Origin: Companilactobacillus insicii
GTDB lineage: Bacteria > Bacillota > Bacilli > Lactobacillales > Lactobacillaceae
NCBI RefSeq assembly: GCF_003946015.1
Contig: NZ_RHNU01000017.1
Location: 1 to 51,057 of the forward strand
Length of the DNA stretch: 51,057 nt
Direction of reading: 5' to 3'
Every line of letters begins with the position of its first letter. Within the stretch, counting starts at the first letter, position 1. Of the stretch, positions 23,770 to 32,639 are shown one piece after another. The position numbers and the translations under genes were made by a program. The notes beneath the pieces were generated by a model, which did not search any database, had not been told where the DNA came from, and saw nothing but the letters and a program-made list of their open reading frames with translations.

Positions 23770-25179
23770 TTATTTCGTAATGAATTTTCGTTGTATTTGT
23801 TCAAGCGTTAAACCTTGTGTTTCAGGGACACATGCGTAAGCAAATATCCATGCAAGTACGTTGAATGCAGCAAACACAATAAAGGTTTTGCCAATTCCTA
23901 AACCTGAAATCATAATTGGAAAGATATATCCGACGATGAAATTTGACATCCATAAGAAGAATGTTGCCAATCCCATTCCAAATCCTCTAATACTCTGTGG
24001 GAATATTTCTGATAACAAGACCCAAACTATTGGTGCAACGGATCCTTGGTAACATGCCAAAAATGTCATTAAACAAAGAATTACGCCATATGGAAGTACG
24101 GCTCTGCTTAATATCTTAGTCATAGCTACCAAAGCAATCAATGAGACGGTCGTACCTGCTATTCCTGTCAGCATATATTTACGTCGACTTACCTTGTTAA
24201 TAAGGCGCATACCAATTATTGTAACGACAACAGCTACAATACCGTTACCGATATTAGCGATTAATGATGCGCTCTTAGTGAATCCAGCATTGGTGAGGAT
24301 AGTAGTACCGTAATACATCATTATATTTATACCCATGAATTGTTCCATTATTCCTAAACCAGCACCAATGAAGACTAATCTGCGTATCCATGGTTTCTTT
24401 AGTTCTTTAACGGGTTGAACTTTTTTATTATTTAATTTCATTATTGAATGAACAGTTTGTATTTCACGATCACTATCTGAACTTTTTCTTCTGATTTTTG
24501 ATAGAACCTTTTTTGCCAGTTTGTCTTTACCCATCATAACTAGCCAACGTGGTGATTCTGGTGCAAATTGCATTCCGATAAAAAGTGCGGTGGCTGGAAC
24601 CATTCCGAATCCCAGCATATAGCGCCAAATGTGTGGAACATGGACAAAGGTTCCTAGTAGGGCGTTAATTACGAATGCCAATAATTGTCCACCAACGATC
24701 ATTAATTCATTTTGGGTGACCATTTGTCCACGAAGTTCAGTTGTGGATATTTCTGACAAGTAAGTGGGAACAACTACAGATGCACCGCCGACACCTAATC
24801 CAACTAAAATTCTAAATAAAATAATAGATGTAACATTAGGTGATAAGGCGCATCCAAGAGTTCCTACAAAAAAGAGAATTGATAGTGCAATAATTAGACG
24901 TTTTCTACCAGCTTTATCTGATAAGTGACCAGAGATAATAGCCCCGAATGCGGCACCTAAGGTTACACTACTGGTAACTAGTCCTTCGTTAGAAGGAGAT
25001 AGATTCAACTCCTTAGGACTTGCCATATAATCAATGGCTCCATTGATAACACCAGTATCAAATCCGAATAGTAGACCACCTAACGTAGCAATTTTAGCGA
25101 TACGTTTTAAATGGCGATCTGACTGAGTATTTATAACTTGTAGTTTATTTTCATTGAGTATCTCATTTTCTTCTCGCAT
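23770..25179 (-). CDS. Sugar porter family MFS transporter
   Basis: This 469-residue, 12-span protein is a member of the sugar porter (SP) family and should import a sugar or polyol by proton symport. Diagnostic motifs are present: GGLLFGFDTGVINGA in the first span, SGHLSDKAGRKRL after the second, VPTYLSEISTTELRG, PESPRWL after the sixth span, and PETQGLTLEQI at the C-terminus. Relatives include the IolT, AraE and XylT transporters; the substrate is not evident. The ATG follows AGAGGTGG. No sugar-metabolism genes lie beside it, so the sugar cannot be guessed from context. It is single, with a 222-bp upstream spacer before the trpXYZ-like genes. Confidence 0.87.
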   Translation of the reverse strand: MREENEILNENKLQVINTQSDRHLKRIAKIATLGGLLFGFDTGVINGAIDYMASPKELNLSPSNEGLVTSSVTLGAAFGAIISGHLSDKAGRKRLIIALSILFFVGTLGCALSPNVTSIILFRILVGLGVGGASVVVPTYLSEISTTELRGQMVTQNELMIVGGQLLAFVINALLGTFVHVPHIWRYMLGFGMVPATALFIGMQFAPESPRWLVMMGKDKLAKKVLSKIRRKSSDSDREIQTVHSIMKLNNKKVQPVKELKKPWIRRLVFIGAGLGIMEQFMGINIMMYYGTTILTNAGFTKSASLIANIGNGIVAVVVTIIGMRLINKVSRRKYMLTGIAGTTVSLIALVAMTKILSRAVLPYGVILCLMTFLACYQGSVAPIVWVLLSEIFPQSIRGFGMGLATFFLWMSNFIVGYIFPIMISGLGIGKTFIVFAAFNVLAWIFAYACVPETQGLTLEQIQRKFITK

Positions 25180-25241
25180 TTAACCACCTCTATATTATTT
25201 GGAACTTAAGAAAATTTGATTGAAAATAATGTAAACTACAC

Positions 25242-25272
25242 AAAAAAGCCGAGTATTAAAATACACGACTTT
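25242..25272 (-). terminator. Terminator of the trpXYZ-like operon
   Basis: AAGTCG and CGGCTT outer arms with GTAT/ATAC inner arms end in TTTTTTG on the minus strand. Confidence 0.7.
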
Positions 25273-25401
25273 CATATTTTTATGGTAATAAGTGTGTAGC
25301 TAATACACTTTTCACTATAACACTAAAGTTTTTCTAATGTTTAGTACTACCCTTATTACGACTGATATAAGTAATTTTGTTTGCCTTTTTCTGTAAATAT
25401 T

Positions 25402-26151
25402 TTAGAAATATTCGAGTAGATCTTCTTCTTTAAGTTTAGCTTTTGCTTCACTATCAAGATCTAAGACGATTTTACCTTTCTTTAGAACGATCAATCTATT
25501 ACCGTATTTAACGGCTTCAGTTAAATTATGTGTGACCATTAAGCAAGTTAGCTTCTTTTCTTGAATGACTTTGTTAGTTAGTTCCATTAACTCTTGACTA
25601 GTTTGTGGATCGAGTGCAGCAGTATGCTCATCTAGTAATAGTAATTCAGGTCTTTGGATGATTGCCATTAAGAAACTGAGTGTTTGTCTTTGACCACCAG
25701 ATAGCTTTTCGGTGAATGTATTTAAACGGTTATCTAGGGTGGGTAAGTCTTTTGTAAATGATTCAAATTCCTTCATGTGATCATTTAGTTTACGTAATCT
25801 TAATCGTCTAGGGAGTCCACGACGTTTAGCTAATAATAAGTTTTCGGCGACTGTCATTCGTGGTGATGTCCCCAACTTTGGGTCTTGGTAAACACGACTT
25901 ATATAACGGCTTCTTTTAGCAAGATTTGTAGAAGTAATATCATCGTTGTTAAGTAATATCTTGCCTGACGTCAACGTATTTGCACCCGTAATAGCGTCTA
26001 GTAATGTTGATTTACCGGCACCATTAGTACCTAGAACTACTATGAAGTCTTGTGGTTTGATTGATAAATTAATGCCATCGAGAATATTCAATTCTTGATT
26101 GTCATTGTAGATAGTTTTAACGGCATTGTCTATTTCTAATAATGATTTCAT
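25402..26151 (-). CDS. trpZ: ABC transporter ATPase (TrpZ-like)
   Basis: This 249-residue cytosolic ATPase powers the ABC importer encoded with the two upstream genes. It has Walker A GTNGAGKST (41-49), the Q-loop region around RVYQDP, the ABC signature LSGGQ (150-154), Walker B LLLLDE (170-175) followed by the D-loop, and a switch histidine in MVTHNLTEA. The length and the NSKTDL-free body match LivG/LivF-like ATPases of the TrpXYZ family. Its ATG overlaps the stop of the permease gene as ATGA, so translation is coupled. The gene is last in the operon and is followed by a terminator. The symbol follows the TrpXYZ convention and rests partly on the Trp leader upstream. Confidence 0.85.
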   Translation of the reverse strand: MKSLLEIDNAVKTIYNDNQELNILDGINLSIKPQDFIVVLGTNGAGKSTLLDAITGANTLTSGKILLNNDDITSTNLAKRSRYISRVYQDPKLGTSPRMTVAENLLLAKRRGLPRRLRLRKLNDHMKEFESFTKDLPTLDNRLNTFTEKLSGGQRQTLSFLMAIIQRPELLLLDEHTAALDPQTSQELMELTNKVIQEKKLTCLMVTHNLTEAVKYGNRLIVLKKGKIVLDLDSEAKAKLKEEDLLEYF

Positions 26152-27038
26152 TTACTTTTGACCCCGTTTCTAAAAACTCTGAAAAATTGTGCTCTAATTG
26201 TAGGTAATGCAAGACATAATGCAAGGATGATAGCTGAAATTAATTTCAAATCATTTGTATTGAATCCTAATTGTAGGACGATCATCAAGATCAAGCGGTA
26301 AACAATAGAACCAATTACGATTGTAATGAGTCTGGCACTGAGTGAAACATCTGGGTAGATAACTTCACCGATAATAATGGCTGATAAACCTATAACGATA
26401 GAACCAATACCCATGTTGACGTCGGCAAATCCGTTTTGCTGTGCAATGAGACCACCTGTTAAAGCGACGATACCGTTAGAAACCATAATACCGATAAACT
26501 TCATCATAGTTGTGTTGATACCCATAGAGGCTGCCATGGTTTCATTGTCACCTGTTGCGATGACTGCTTGGCCTTTTTCGGTATTTAAGAAAATAATTAA
26601 TAAAAAGGTAATAATAGCGATGATGACAATTCCTAAGAAGATGCCATTGAAGTTAACTGGTAATTTATCCAATCCGTAACGGTTGAAGATGTTATTTGGT
26701 TTTGTTAAGGACATATTAGCTTTACCAAGAATACGTAAGTTAACTGAATATAATGCTGTCATGGTCAAGATCCCGGCAAGTAAACTAGGAATATGTAATT
26801 TTGTGTACATAAATGCTGTAGCGAAACCAGCTAGTGAACCGAAGATAAAGGCGATGAGTAAAGCTAGTTCAGGTGAGTAACCATGTTGAATGAAGATAAC
26901 CGCAGTAACAGCTCCTAATGGAAAACTTCCTTCAACGGTCATATCAGGAAAGTCGAGAATTCTAAATGTGATGAAAAGGCCGATGGCCATGATAGCCCAG
27001 ATGAAGCCCTGGCTGATTGTTGATATTATTAGATTCAT
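26148..27038 (-). CDS. trpY: ABC transporter permease (TrpY-like)
   Basis: This 296-residue membrane protein is a branched-chain amino-acid-type permease (BPD_transp_2 family). It has about eight to nine spans and forms a homodimeric channel with the ATPase and binding protein. Typical parts are ITFRILDFPDMTVEGSFPLGA at the start and GDNETMAASMGINTTMMK, the cytosolic coupling loop (about 160-178) that contacts the ATPase. Both ends overlap neighbouring genes by the sequence ATGA, which shows tight translational coupling across the three-gene operon. Its cargo is set by the binding protein; tryptophan or a related aromatic amino acid is inferred from the family name and the Trp codon in the leader. 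Confidence 0.85.
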   Translation of the reverse strand: MNLIISTISQGFIWAIMAIGLFITFRILDFPDMTVEGSFPLGAVTAVIFIQHGYSPELALLIAFIFGSLAGFATAFMYTKLHIPSLLAGILTMTALYSVNLRILGKANMSLTKPNNIFNRYGLDKLPVNFNGIFLGIVIIAIITFLLIIFLNTEKGQAVIATGDNETMAASMGINTTMMKFIGIMVSNGIVALTGGLIAQQNGFADVNMGIGSIVIGLSAIIIGEVIYPDVSLSARLITIVIGSIVYRLILMIVLQLGFNTNDLKLISAIILALCLALPTIRAQFFRVFRNGVKSK

Positions 27039-28042
27039 TTTATGATCTTCCCTTCTTTTTGAGCTCGTTTGATGACAGATTCTGGGAACGTAATATTAAG
27101 CTTTTGAGCTTGTTTTTCGTTCAAAATCAAATGGCCTTTTTTAATGAATGTAACGGGCATTGTGGCTGGCTTACCTTTGCCGCGAAGAATCTTAACGACA
27201 TCTTCACCAGTTTGTTCGCCGAGTTCATATTGACTTAATCCATATGTAGCAAGTCCGCCGTCAGACACCATAGTTGTGGCGGCTGGAAAAACAGGAACAT
27301 TTTGTTTAGCAGCAATGCTCGATAGTAATTTCATACCACTAGCAACAGTATTGTCAGTAGGTACGAAGATTGCTTGTACCTTTTGAGAAAGACTAGTGGA
27401 TACTTGTTCCAAATCATTAACGTTACTAATACTTGAAACCGAAACGGTCATACCTTGCTTGGCGGCTAACTTCTTCATTTTTTTCATTTCAGTTGTTGCT
27501 GACATATCACTTGAAGTATAGATAATACCGATATGTTTGAGATCAGGCATTATATCTTTAATTAATTGGAGTTGGCTATCTAGTGGAGCTTGGTCTGATA
27601 CACCAGTTATATTACCGCCTGGTTTAGTATTGCTAGGGATGATACCAAATCCCTTAGGATCAGTAACAGCACCCATGACGATAGGAATAGTTGAAGTTGC
27701 ATTTTTTAGTGATTGAACTGAAGGAGTAGCAATTCCGACAGCAACATCGACATTGTCTTGAACAAATTGTTTACTGATAGTTCTTAGATTACTTTGGTCC
27801 CCTTGAGCATTTTGAAATTCAATTTTGATGTTTTTACCATTGATGTATCCATGTTTCTTTAAAGTATCGTCAAGTCCCTTATTGATCTGATCTAAGGCTG
27901 GATGTGACATCAATTGAAGTACACCTACTTTAGGAATCTTGTTCTTAGCTACCGTTTCATTGTGGCCTGTGTAGAAGAACGCGAATATTAAAAAGACAAA
28001 TAAGAAAATAATAGTTCCGTATAAACGTTTCATATGTTTCAT
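27035..28042 (-). CDS. trpX: ABC transporter substrate-binding protein (TrpX-like)
   Basis: This 335-residue protein is an ABC_sub_bind (PF04392) periplasmic-binding-type protein. It starts with a hydrophobic segment (about 8-27) without a lipobox cysteine, so it is probably membrane-anchored by its uncleaved N-terminus. The mature part reads KVGVLQLMSHPALDQINKGLDDTL, then VAVGIATPSVQSLKNAT, PIVMGAVTDPKGFG and ITGVSDQAPLDSQLQLIKDIMPDLKHIGIIY, which match the family from start to end. The ATG at 28042 follows GGGGGAG; the frame is open further upstream only through the leader hairpins. It is first in the operon, behind a long leader with two terminators and a Trp-containing leader peptide. Confidence 0.87.
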   Translation of the reverse strand: MKHMKRLYGTIIFLFVFLIFAFFYTGHNETVAKNKIPKVGVLQLMSHPALDQINKGLDDTLKKHGYINGKNIKIEFQNAQGDQSNLRTISKQFVQDNVDVAVGIATPSVQSLKNATSTIPIVMGAVTDPKGFGIIPSNTKPGGNITGVSDQAPLDSQLQLIKDIMPDLKHIGIIYTSSDMSATTEMKKMKKLAAKQGMTVSVSSISNVNDLEQVSTSLSQKVQAIFVPTDNTVASGMKLLSSIAAKQNVPVFPAATTMVSDGGLATYGLSQYELGEQTGEDVVKILRGKGKPATMPVTFIKKGHLILNEKQAQKLNITFPESVIKRAQKEGKIIK

Positions 28043-28080
28043 TTTTTTCTCCCCCGTAATCCTGATAATAAGTATTATAA

Positions 28081-28120
28081 AAAACAAAAAGACAATCTCA
28101 TAGCTTGTGAGATTGTCTTT
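28081..28120 (-). terminator. Leader terminator 2 of the trpXYZ-like operon
   Basis: AAAGACAATCTCA and TGAGATTGTCTTT form a 13-bp stem followed by TTTTGTTTTTT on the minus strand, 39 bases before the trpX start. Confidence 0.85.
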
Positions 28121-28124
28121 GAAC

Positions 28125-28166
28125 AAAAAAATCCCACATGGACTTAATCTAGAAATTCCATGTGGG
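28125..28166 (-). terminator. Leader terminator 1 of the trpXYZ-like operon
   Basis: CCCACATGGA and TCCATGTGGG form a perfect 10-bp stem followed by ATTTTTTT on the minus strand. No coding gene ends here, so it must act inside the leader. Confidence 0.85.
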
Positions 28167-28196
28167 CTTAAGTTTTAAATTAAACTAGTTTAATAG

Positions 28197-28257
28197 GCCG
28201 ACACGGATATGATCCTCTTCAGGTCACATCCATATCGGATCAACCTGAATTATCGGC
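28197..28257 (-). ncRNA. Structured leader element of the trpXYZ-like operon
   Basis: Read on the minus strand, GCCGA/TCGGC outer arms (28253-28257 with 28197-28201) enclose a perfect TTCAGGT/ACCTGAA stem (28243-28249 with 28218-28224). The outer stem includes bases of the leader peptide's final codons, so translation would disrupt it. The T-box consensus is absent. Confidence 0.55.
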
Positions 28258-28303
28258 TTTGCCAACGCTTATTTACAATGTTTAGAGAAATAGTATTTGT
28301 CAT
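28250..28303 (-). CDS. Leader peptide with Trp codon (17 aa)
   Basis: A 17-codon frame starts at ATG after AGGAGA at normal spacing and encodes MTNTISLNIVNKRWQSR. A single TGG codon (residue 14) lies four codons before the stop, just where the structured leader element begins. Placed between a consensus promoter and two terminators ahead of a trpXYZ-like operon, it fits a regulatory leader peptide whose translation rate at Trp decides downstream folding. One Trp codon is fewer than in classical trp leaders, so the call rests on position, ribosome site and operon identity. Confidence 0.6.
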   Translation of the reverse strand: MTNTISLNIVNKRWQSR

Positions 28304-28362
28304 AATGAAAATCTCCTAACAGTTTTTTTCAGCTGAATTCAGTTGAGTAGTTGATGTCAAAA

Positions 28363-28391
28363 ATCATATTTCAAACTTTAAACTTTGTCAA
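28363..28391 (-). promoter_or_regulatory. Promoter of the trpXYZ-like leader
   Basis: On the minus strand TTGACA (28386-28391), 17 nt, TATGAT (28363-28368). Transcription should start near 28355, giving a leader of about 310 nt. Confidence 0.65.
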
Positions 28392-28570
28392 CGGTTTAAT
28401 TTAAAAAGGTCATATCTGTGTTCAATGAAATAGAGTATTTGTTACCATAGAAGCCTTGATAAATAAGGGATATACTTACACTATTGGCTCAAATATTTTT
28501 TTATAAATAAAACATATTACTAAATAATGTTAAGTAGTGATATTATTAAATAATAATTTAAGGTGACGAT

Positions 28571-29647
28571 ATGAATAAAAAATATTTACGAATAGGTGTA
28601 GTAATTATCATTGCTATTTGTGCAACGGTTTTTACACACTTTGACTCATTTCTATACAAAGATCCAATTATAAAAGTAGAATCAGTGAAAACTTTGGAAA
28701 GAAATAAAAGTACTGATGAGTATAAAAATACAGATACTCAAGTAAAACAACGTCTTACGGGCAAATTCTTGAATACCGATAAACGTGGACAACCGATATC
28801 CGTTGATAATACATATTATCAATCACAGTTAGTTGACCAGAAGTTCCGAGTGGGACAACAAGTCATGCTAACAAAAACTGGCAGGCACTATTCGGTTAAC
28901 GATGTTAAGCGAGATACTGTTTTAGTGTTCACGATTGGTATCGTTTTGGTACTGCTATTTTGTATGCAGTTTAGTCGAGGTAAACTTCTAACTAGTGTGC
29001 TATTGAATTTGGCAGTTTATTATGGATTTATGAGAATTCTAATTAATACACATAATAGTATCTTATTACTCATGACTGTTATAACGGCATTACTGATTTC
29101 TGGAATTGCTTTGATAGTAATTCTGGGGCCGACAACGGATGCATTAATGGCATATTCTAGTACAGTTATATCAACCACTATCGCAATTTTATTGAGTGTT
29201 CTCTTATTAAGTATTTCCAACAATAGTGGTGTTCATATGGAACTGACGGACTTTGGATTACAACCTTATTTTAGTGTATTCATATCACAGGTTATCTTCA
29301 GTGTATTGGGTGTTATTTTGGATGAAACAATGGATATATCTTCATCGTTGATAGAAATGAAAAAAGAAATTTCAAATGTATCGGAGAAAACATTATTTCA
29401 ATCTGGAATTAATATTGGAAGAGAGCTAGTGGGACCGCTAATAAATATTCTTCTGTTTATTGTAATCGCTGAGCACTTGAATGTTGTTTTACTTTATTTG
29501 AGTAATGGAAACTCAATTAATTATACTTTTGAAATGACTTTGAGTTTAGGCTTTGCACAACTGTTGATTAGTGGAATTGGGATTGTTTTAACCGTTCCAA
29601 TAACTAGTTTCATTGCTAGTAAAATAATTACAAGGAGGGCAGTCTAA
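28571..29647 (+). CDS. YibE/F-like membrane protein (first of pair)
   Basis: This 358-residue protein has an N-terminal anchor span (about 7-25), an extracytosolic domain of about 85 residues, and then seven or eight spans. It matches the YibE/F family (PF07907), seen for example in VLVFTIGIVLVLLF and the conserved TLSLGFAQLLISGIGIVLTVPITSFIAS end. The function of the family is not established. Its stop codon overlaps the start of the next gene as TAATG, and both end in the same kind of sequence (GIVLTVPITS and GVILTVPITS), so they are diverged paralogues and probably form a heteromer. The ATG follows AAGGTGA. Confidence 0.8.
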   Translation: MNKKYLRIGVVIIIAICATVFTHFDSFLYKDPIIKVESVKTLERNKSTDEYKNTDTQVKQRLTGKFLNTDKRGQPISVDNTYYQSQLVDQKFRVGQQVMLTKTGRHYSVNDVKRDTVLVFTIGIVLVLLFCMQFSRGKLLTSVLLNLAVYYGFMRILINTHNSILLLMTVITALLISGIALIVILGPTTDALMAYSSTVISTTIAILLSVLLLSISNNSGVHMELTDFGLQPYFSVFISQVIFSVLGVILDETMDISSSLIEMKKEISNVSEKTLFQSGINIGRELVGPLINILLFIVIAEHLNVVLLYLSNGNSINYTFEMTLSLGFAQLLISGIGIVLTVPITSFIASKIITRRAV

Positions 29648-30393
29648 TGCTATATCTATTAGGTGCTTTCGTAATTTTGTTGTTATTAGTGGCCGGAAGC
29701 CGAGGATTATCACTCTTATTTGGTCTAGGAATAAATATTATTTCAATTGTGGCCTTGTTAATCCTCATTGCGGATGGATTCAATGTTTTAATAACTACAA
29801 TGATTGTATCAGTAATTATTTTAATTGTAGCTATATTTATGAATGTAGAGAATCCAAGTACTGCTAATATTGCTTTTAAAACGTCGCTATTGATTATGGT
29901 TGTGATTATTCTAATAACGATACCAATAGAATATTGGGCTAGCGCTCAAGGAATGGGTGTTGAAGATCAGGAAGAGTTAGAAGGATTTTCATTAGCTGCA
30001 GGAGTTTCGTTCCCTCAATTAGCTGTTGCAGTTATTGTAGTCAATAGTTTGGGAGTGATATCTGAAACGAGTGTGGCCATTACTAGTGGATTGAATGAAA
30101 TTGTTGAGAATAAACCAACACTTACGCCGACTGAGATTTTTAATGATGGATTTTCAGTTGGAAATAGAATTTTGATTACACAGACAAATACACTGTTGTT
30201 CAACTTTTTTGCGACAACTTTTCCGTTGTTCTTTTTAATTCATTCATTGAATGATAATCTAGGAGAAATAGTTAATGACAAATTAGTTGTAGCAGAGGTT
30301 GTAACGATGCTAATATGTGCAATTGGTGTCATATTAACAGTGCCCATCACTTCATACTTGGTATATCGTAACGTTAAGCTAAAAAAAATCTAA
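29647..30393 (+). CDS. YibE/F-like membrane protein (second of pair)
   Basis: This 248-residue polytopic protein is the second YibE/F family member, with about seven spans and no large outer domain. A conserved region (VNSLGVISETSVAITSGLNEIVENKP) resembles the matching part of its neighbour (DETMDISSSLIEMKKEI), where acidic and serine residues are shared. The start overlaps the previous stop by one base, with AAGGAGG upstream. The stop overlaps by four bases the stop of the convergent helD-like gene, so there is no room for a terminator between them. The pair may transport an ion or small molecule; nothing in the sequence decides this. Confidence 0.8.
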   Translation: MLYLLGAFVILLLLVAGSRGLSLLFGLGINIISIVALLILIADGFNVLITTMIVSVIILIVAIFMNVENPSTANIAFKTSLLIMVVIILITIPIEYWASAQGMGVEDQEELEGFSLAAGVSFPQLAVAVIVVNSLGVISETSVAITSGLNEIVENKPTLTPTEIFNDGFSVGNRILITQTNTLLFNFFATTFPLFFLIHSLNDNLGEIVNDKLVVAEVVTMLICAIGVILTVPITSYLVYRNVKLKKI

Positions 30394-32468
30394 TTGATAT
30401 TAAGTATGGAATTGACTATTAATTCTTTTGAAGCACGAGAAAAGGCCGTGTAAATCCTATTTTCCCCAAATTTAGTATTTTGATAATAGTTAGAATTAAT
30501 GTCAGCAATTATAACGTTGTCGAACTCTAATCCTTTGGCTAATGATAGAGGAAAAATAATAACACCATTTTCAGGCAGTTTTTCGGTACTGGTACCGATA
30601 ACTGTCTGTTTTATTTTGGAATTAATAAAATTAGTCAAATCGGCGTTACTAGTAATAAGTGCAGTAAGTTTTGTCTGATCAAGTGACTTTATTTGTGCTT
30701 TTAAATTGTCGATAAATACGTCTAAGTTGTTGTTTACAATGAATTTACTTTTTTTACCACCGGTTTGAATGGTATTGATTTTATCAATTAAGTCAGGTGA
30801 TCCGTGTTTGATGAATTCTTTGGTGATTTCACCACTGGATCGATAGCTGGTATACAAGTTCCTTTGAGTGACTTTTATATTGTGCTGCTCGAATAATTCT
30901 TTTAATTTATTAAAAGCTAACGGGTTTTGAGTTTCAATGATAGATTGAAATTGATCACCAACTAATGTCCAATTGGCCTTTGGAAAAGCGAGAATTAAGA
31001 ATAAAATTTGATCGATAGAATAATCTTGAATTTCATCAATCATGATAAACTTCATAGATTTTTTGGATAAATTCAGAAGTTTCAGTTTGGCAAATGTATA
31101 ATCTAATTTACTTGTTTCATCTACTTTTAAAATCGATTTAACAATTTGGGTAATATTTAGCCAATTCTTTTGTTCGAGTTGTTTTAGTAAGTTTCGATAC
31201 TTCCATTGCAGCATTTTCTTTGTAGCATTCTGGAATTCAATATCAGAATTAGGCGAAATAATCTTTCCAAAGATTTTTTCTTGTTCAGAACTGGTTAAGT
31301 CGGATAATTCTGCCTGAATTTTCCCGCTTTTAGAGTCCTGTTCAATCTTTTCTTCTATTATGCCGCTCATAATGGAAGTTAAGGCGGTAATTCGCTTGTT
31401 TGGTGCGAGATTACTAGGTGTCTGATCATAGAGATTTTTTATATTTTGTTGGCTAAAAATGGTTTTGCCATTTAATTTGATGTTTCTAAAGGATTTTTTA
31501 TTAAATTGGCAATAATCTAACGACATGGTTAGTTCTTGAATGTGGCTAATATTGGATTCAAAATGATCTTTTGCGTTTGTAAAATTGGTTATTAACTGTT
31601 TGAACGTCATTTGTAACGGTGATTCTTCTCCTAAACTTGGAAGAACCCGGTTAATATAGTTTGTAAATAGTACATTAGGCGTCAGTAATAAAACGTCATC
31701 AGCGACTAAATTATCTCTGTAACGATACAGAAGATAAGCAATTCGTTGTAAGACAACCGAAGTTTTACCACTACCAGCTATGCCATTAACTAATAATGCT
31801 TGACTTGAAGTATCACGGATAATAACGTTTTGTTCCTTTTGAATTGTAGCGGTTATAGAGCCCATTTTACTTTGTTTATTTTCCTGAAGAGTTTTTACTA
31901 ATAGTGGATCTTGAATTGCAATATCTGTATCAAAAATATCTTCAAGTACATCATCATGCAATAAGAATTGTCTACGTGTTTCTACATCGACATCGATTTT
32001 TCTATTATTGGCTGTGTAATTTGTTGGCCCTATCTTATTGTTGTAGTATAAGTCGGCAATTGGTGAGCGCCAGTCCAATATCATCGGTTCTTCAGGGGTT
32101 AGAGAAAATCCCGCAGATCCAATATAAAAGGGAATAGATTCTGTTTCGTCCGGATATTTTAAATCGATTCTCGCAAAATAAGGAGCTGGAAGTAATCTTG
32201 TTACTCTGGATTTTGTGCTTTGAAGTTGTGTTTGTTTGCTGTTAAATGAATCTATTTGTTTATTCATAGTTTCTATTGCTGCAAATGTATCTAAGTTGTC
32301 AGCATAACTATCAAAATTTAAGGCTGTTTCCTTACCAGCGCTTTTTTTGAAATTTTTAGCCTTGTCAGCATTTTTTGATATTTGATTATCAATACTATTT
32401 AACGTCTGCTGTAAGGTTTGATGCACCATAGTTAAATGTTTTTGCTCAGATTTGAAAGTATTATCCAT
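30390..32468 (-). CDS. helD: HelD-like RNA polymerase-recycling ATPase
   Basis: This 692-residue protein is a superfamily 1 helicase-like ATPase of the HelD type, which in Firmicutes binds RNA polymerase and removes it from DNA. The N-terminal 90 residues are a coiled coil (HLTMVHQTLQQTLNSIDNQISKN), the arm that enters the polymerase secondary channel. Walker A is GIAGSGKTS (229-237), Walker B is FIMIDEIQDY, and later motifs include LVGDQF, SYRSSGEIT and the C-terminal YTAFSRASKELI. It is slightly shorter than the Bacillus protein (about 770). The ATG follows AAGGGGGT. It is convergent with the YibE/F pair. Confidence 0.87.
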   Translation of the reverse strand: MDNTFKSEQKHLTMVHQTLQQTLNSIDNQISKNADKAKNFKKSAGKETALNFDSYADNLDTFAAIETMNKQIDSFNSKQTQLQSTKSRVTRLLPAPYFARIDLKYPDETESIPFYIGSAGFSLTPEEPMILDWRSPIADLYYNNKIGPTNYTANNRKIDVDVETRRQFLLHDDVLEDIFDTDIAIQDPLLVKTLQENKQSKMGSITATIQKEQNVIIRDTSSQALLVNGIAGSGKTSVVLQRIAYLLYRYRDNLVADDVLLLTPNVLFTNYINRVLPSLGEESPLQMTFKQLITNFTNAKDHFESNISHIQELTMSLDYCQFNKKSFRNIKLNGKTIFSQQNIKNLYDQTPSNLAPNKRITALTSIMSGIIEEKIEQDSKSGKIQAELSDLTSSEQEKIFGKIISPNSDIEFQNATKKMLQWKYRNLLKQLEQKNWLNITQIVKSILKVDETSKLDYTFAKLKLLNLSKKSMKFIMIDEIQDYSIDQILFLILAFPKANWTLVGDQFQSIIETQNPLAFNKLKELFEQHNIKVTQRNLYTSYRSSGEITKEFIKHGSPDLIDKINTIQTGGKKSKFIVNNNLDVFIDNLKAQIKSLDQTKLTALITSNADLTNFINSKIKQTVIGTSTEKLPENGVIIFPLSLAKGLEFDNVIIADINSNYYQNTKFGENRIYTAFSRASKELIVNSILNIN

Positions 32469-32585
32469 AAATGATACCCCCTTATATTAGGTATTTAATA
32501 CTAGTACGATAAACCGATAAATAACAGTCTTGTATTGGCTAAAAAAATCCTTCATAATATATATGAGGAAAGAAACGAATATGTA

Positions 32586-32623
32586 AAAAAGAGCTGGCAT
32601 TTTAATAAATGTCAGCTCTTTTT
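32586..32623. terminator. Terminator of the adhesin gene
   Basis: AAAAAGAGCTG and CAGCTCTTTTT outer arms with CATTT/AAATG inner arms form a long stem with T-runs on both strands. Confidence 0.88.
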
Positions 32624-32639
32624 CTATTACATCTAAGTT

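Noticed and set aside
28166-28320. TPP-type or T-box element before trpX
   Set aside because: Neither the TPP core nor the T-box sequence is present; partial CCTGA-like matches are part of the TTCAGGT/ACCTGAA stem.
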